In this document: piece by piece, positions 62,196 to 64,000 of the stretch
How positions within the stretch are numbered: the first letter of the stretch is position 1
How the letters are laid out: each line of letters opens with the position of its first letter
NCBI RefSeq assembly: GCF_026212465.1
Contig: NC_080063.1
Location: forward strand, 4,054,978-4,118,977
Direction of reading: 5' to 3'
DNA length: 64,000 nucleotides
Source of the DNA: Amaranthus tricolor
Taxonomy: Eukaryota > Streptophyta > Magnoliopsida > Caryophyllales > Amaranthaceae
Notes under the pieces: model-generated
Seen by the model: the letters and a program-made list of their open reading frames with translations, nothing else
Told to the model about the DNA's origin: nothing
The model's database searches: none
Made by a program: the position numbers and the translations under genes

Positions 62196-62270
62196 GCTGC
62201 GGGCTTCTTAAAAAACCGCAGCAAATAAGCATTATTTGCTGCGGTTTTAAGAAGCCCGCAGCAAATAAGT
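62196..62270. repeat. Palindromic block of TTTGCTGCGG / CCGCAGCAAA units
   Basis: ATTTGCTGCGGGCTTCTTAA runs to CCGCAGCAAATAAG, then the same in inverted order, making a near-perfect inverted repeat of about 75 bases. A diverged copy lies at 63590-63668. Confidence 0.9.
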
Positions 62271-63589
62271 GTCTATTAAACGAAAAAAATTTTTTTTTTT
62301 TTTTGCTTTTATCGTTTAATAGTATTAAATAATCCAATAATGTACAATGTAATAAACAATAATTAATCCAATGATAATCACCAATAATCTCTTTGTAAAC
62401 TCTCGATCGTATATATAATATAATATAATAATATGTACATATACAAATTAAAGTCCTAATAAATCGAAAGTGAATAGTGGATTCGAGTTGAGAATTATTG
62501 TCCTTCAAATAAACATCGACATGGCAAACTATCAATCTGCAAATCTAGCGAAACACAAATAAGCATTAAACCATTCCAAAAACATAATTAATTAACATCC
62601 TAGAAGTACATTAGAATACCAACTTAATCCTAGAAGTACATTAGAATACATTATTTTATAAGTAATGTACATAAATCTCATTTCATTTTGAGGTTCTTTA
62701 AATCTATTCAGTTTTTTAGCCGATTTTCAATAAGCAAAAGCCACTATCCTACTTCCAAATTTCTACTTCACACACATAATAAAGCAAAGCAGGTTTAATA
62801 CCAGCAAAAATTACCATCACCAAATAAAGATTGATATATAATTAAATTACATGATTATAATCTTACATGATGTCGTTTACAAGAACAACTACCTATTGAA
62901 CCATTGATACCACATACATAAGTAATTATTCACATTCAAATATACAACTACATATATACATAAGTAAATTATTCAAATTCAATCTACCCAAAAAATCCTA
63001 ATTAATTAAAATTATTCACATTCAAATATTCATGTACATTCATAAGTAAATTATTCACATTCAAAAATAAAATACATACCTTGATAATGAGATATGATAA
63101 TTTTGTTTCTAGAATAAGATTATTTAACCTACAATGAAAAAAAAATTCAAAATTAGTATAAAAAAAGACTAAATCCTTATTAAAACACAATTACTTGAAA
63201 AAGAACAAGACTAGCAATAATTTCGTGGCTTTTGAAGGAAAAGCAACAATGGTGGGTTTTAGAACTTAAACGAAGATGGAGAAGGAAATTCGTGTAATGG
63301 GCGGTTATTGAAGCAATAAATTTCAACAACACAGAAATTTGAAGAACTTAAACAAAGTCGTGGGGTTTGGAAGATGATGAACGAAATGAAGAGAAAACAC
63401 AGTGGAGTCGTATGATTTGAAAAACTTGAAGAACTTGAAGAGATTTTTCTTGGGTTTTTGAAGAAATTTTCTGAAGTTCATAAGCTTGAAGAAGAAGACA
63501 ATCGTCGTCATGGGATTTCGAAGAAAGTTATATTAGGGTTTTAAGCAATTGAACGTCAAAAAGCGTTTTTATATTTTTTGAACTGGCTT

Positions 63590-64000
<411 letters not shown>

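Overview
This is a piece of a plant (eudicot) nuclear genome: AT-rich, with intron-split genes and many nested transposable elements. Host gene content is low. Four host genes could be rebuilt exon by exon, with consistent reading frames and GT..AG splice sites throughout. Repeat families resemble those of Caryophyllales such as Amaranthaceae, but that placement is a weak guess.

Host genes. (1) 6446-10112 (+): a clade-B AT-hook nuclear-localized (AHL) DNA-binding protein, 5 exons, 326 aa. (2) 12913-16693 (-): CLPR2, a non-catalytic subunit of the plastid Clp protease core, 9 exons, 290 aa. (3) 17815-28165 (-): a cornichon/Erv14-type cargo receptor of the early secretory pathway, 4 exons, 138 aa, with two introns of about 4.9 kb full of transposon remains. 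(4) 29842-31307 (-): a small plant protein of the DUF7054 (At4g22758-like) type, 2 exons, 148 aa. AHL and CLPR2 are convergent; CLPR2, cornichon and the DUF7054 gene lie in tandem on the minus strand. They share no obvious pathway.

Mobile DNA. 3679-4579 is a non-autonomous hAT element (perfect 15-bp inverted ends, 8-bp target duplication) carrying a captured fragment of a host P-loop NTPase gene (THEP1/NTPCR type). 23768-24421 is a complete Cassandra-type TRIM with 5S rRNA-like sequence in both LTRs, antisense in cornichon intron 1. Decayed LINE pieces, a SINE-like element and a hAT-like MITE also sit in the cornichon introns. 32905-35788 is a 2.9-kb solo LTR with a 5-bp target duplication and an unusual series of hairpins. 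43818-44643 is a second, GC-rich hAT MITE. 45138-56805 is a nearly full-length but decayed Ty3/gypsy element of Tat type: two LTRs, 5-bp target duplication, gag-pol with a second RNase H, an antisense accessory ORF and a repeat array around it. 59559-62056 is a truncated Ty1/copia element interrupted by a CACTA-like element that runs into a long TA microsatellite at the window end. Several Stowaway-like and one PIF/Harbinger-like MITE lie between.

The most notable observations are the gene capture in the hAT element, the covarying hairpin series in the solo LTR, the complete 5S-bearing TRIM in an intron, and the antisense ORF with flanking repeats in the Tat-type element.
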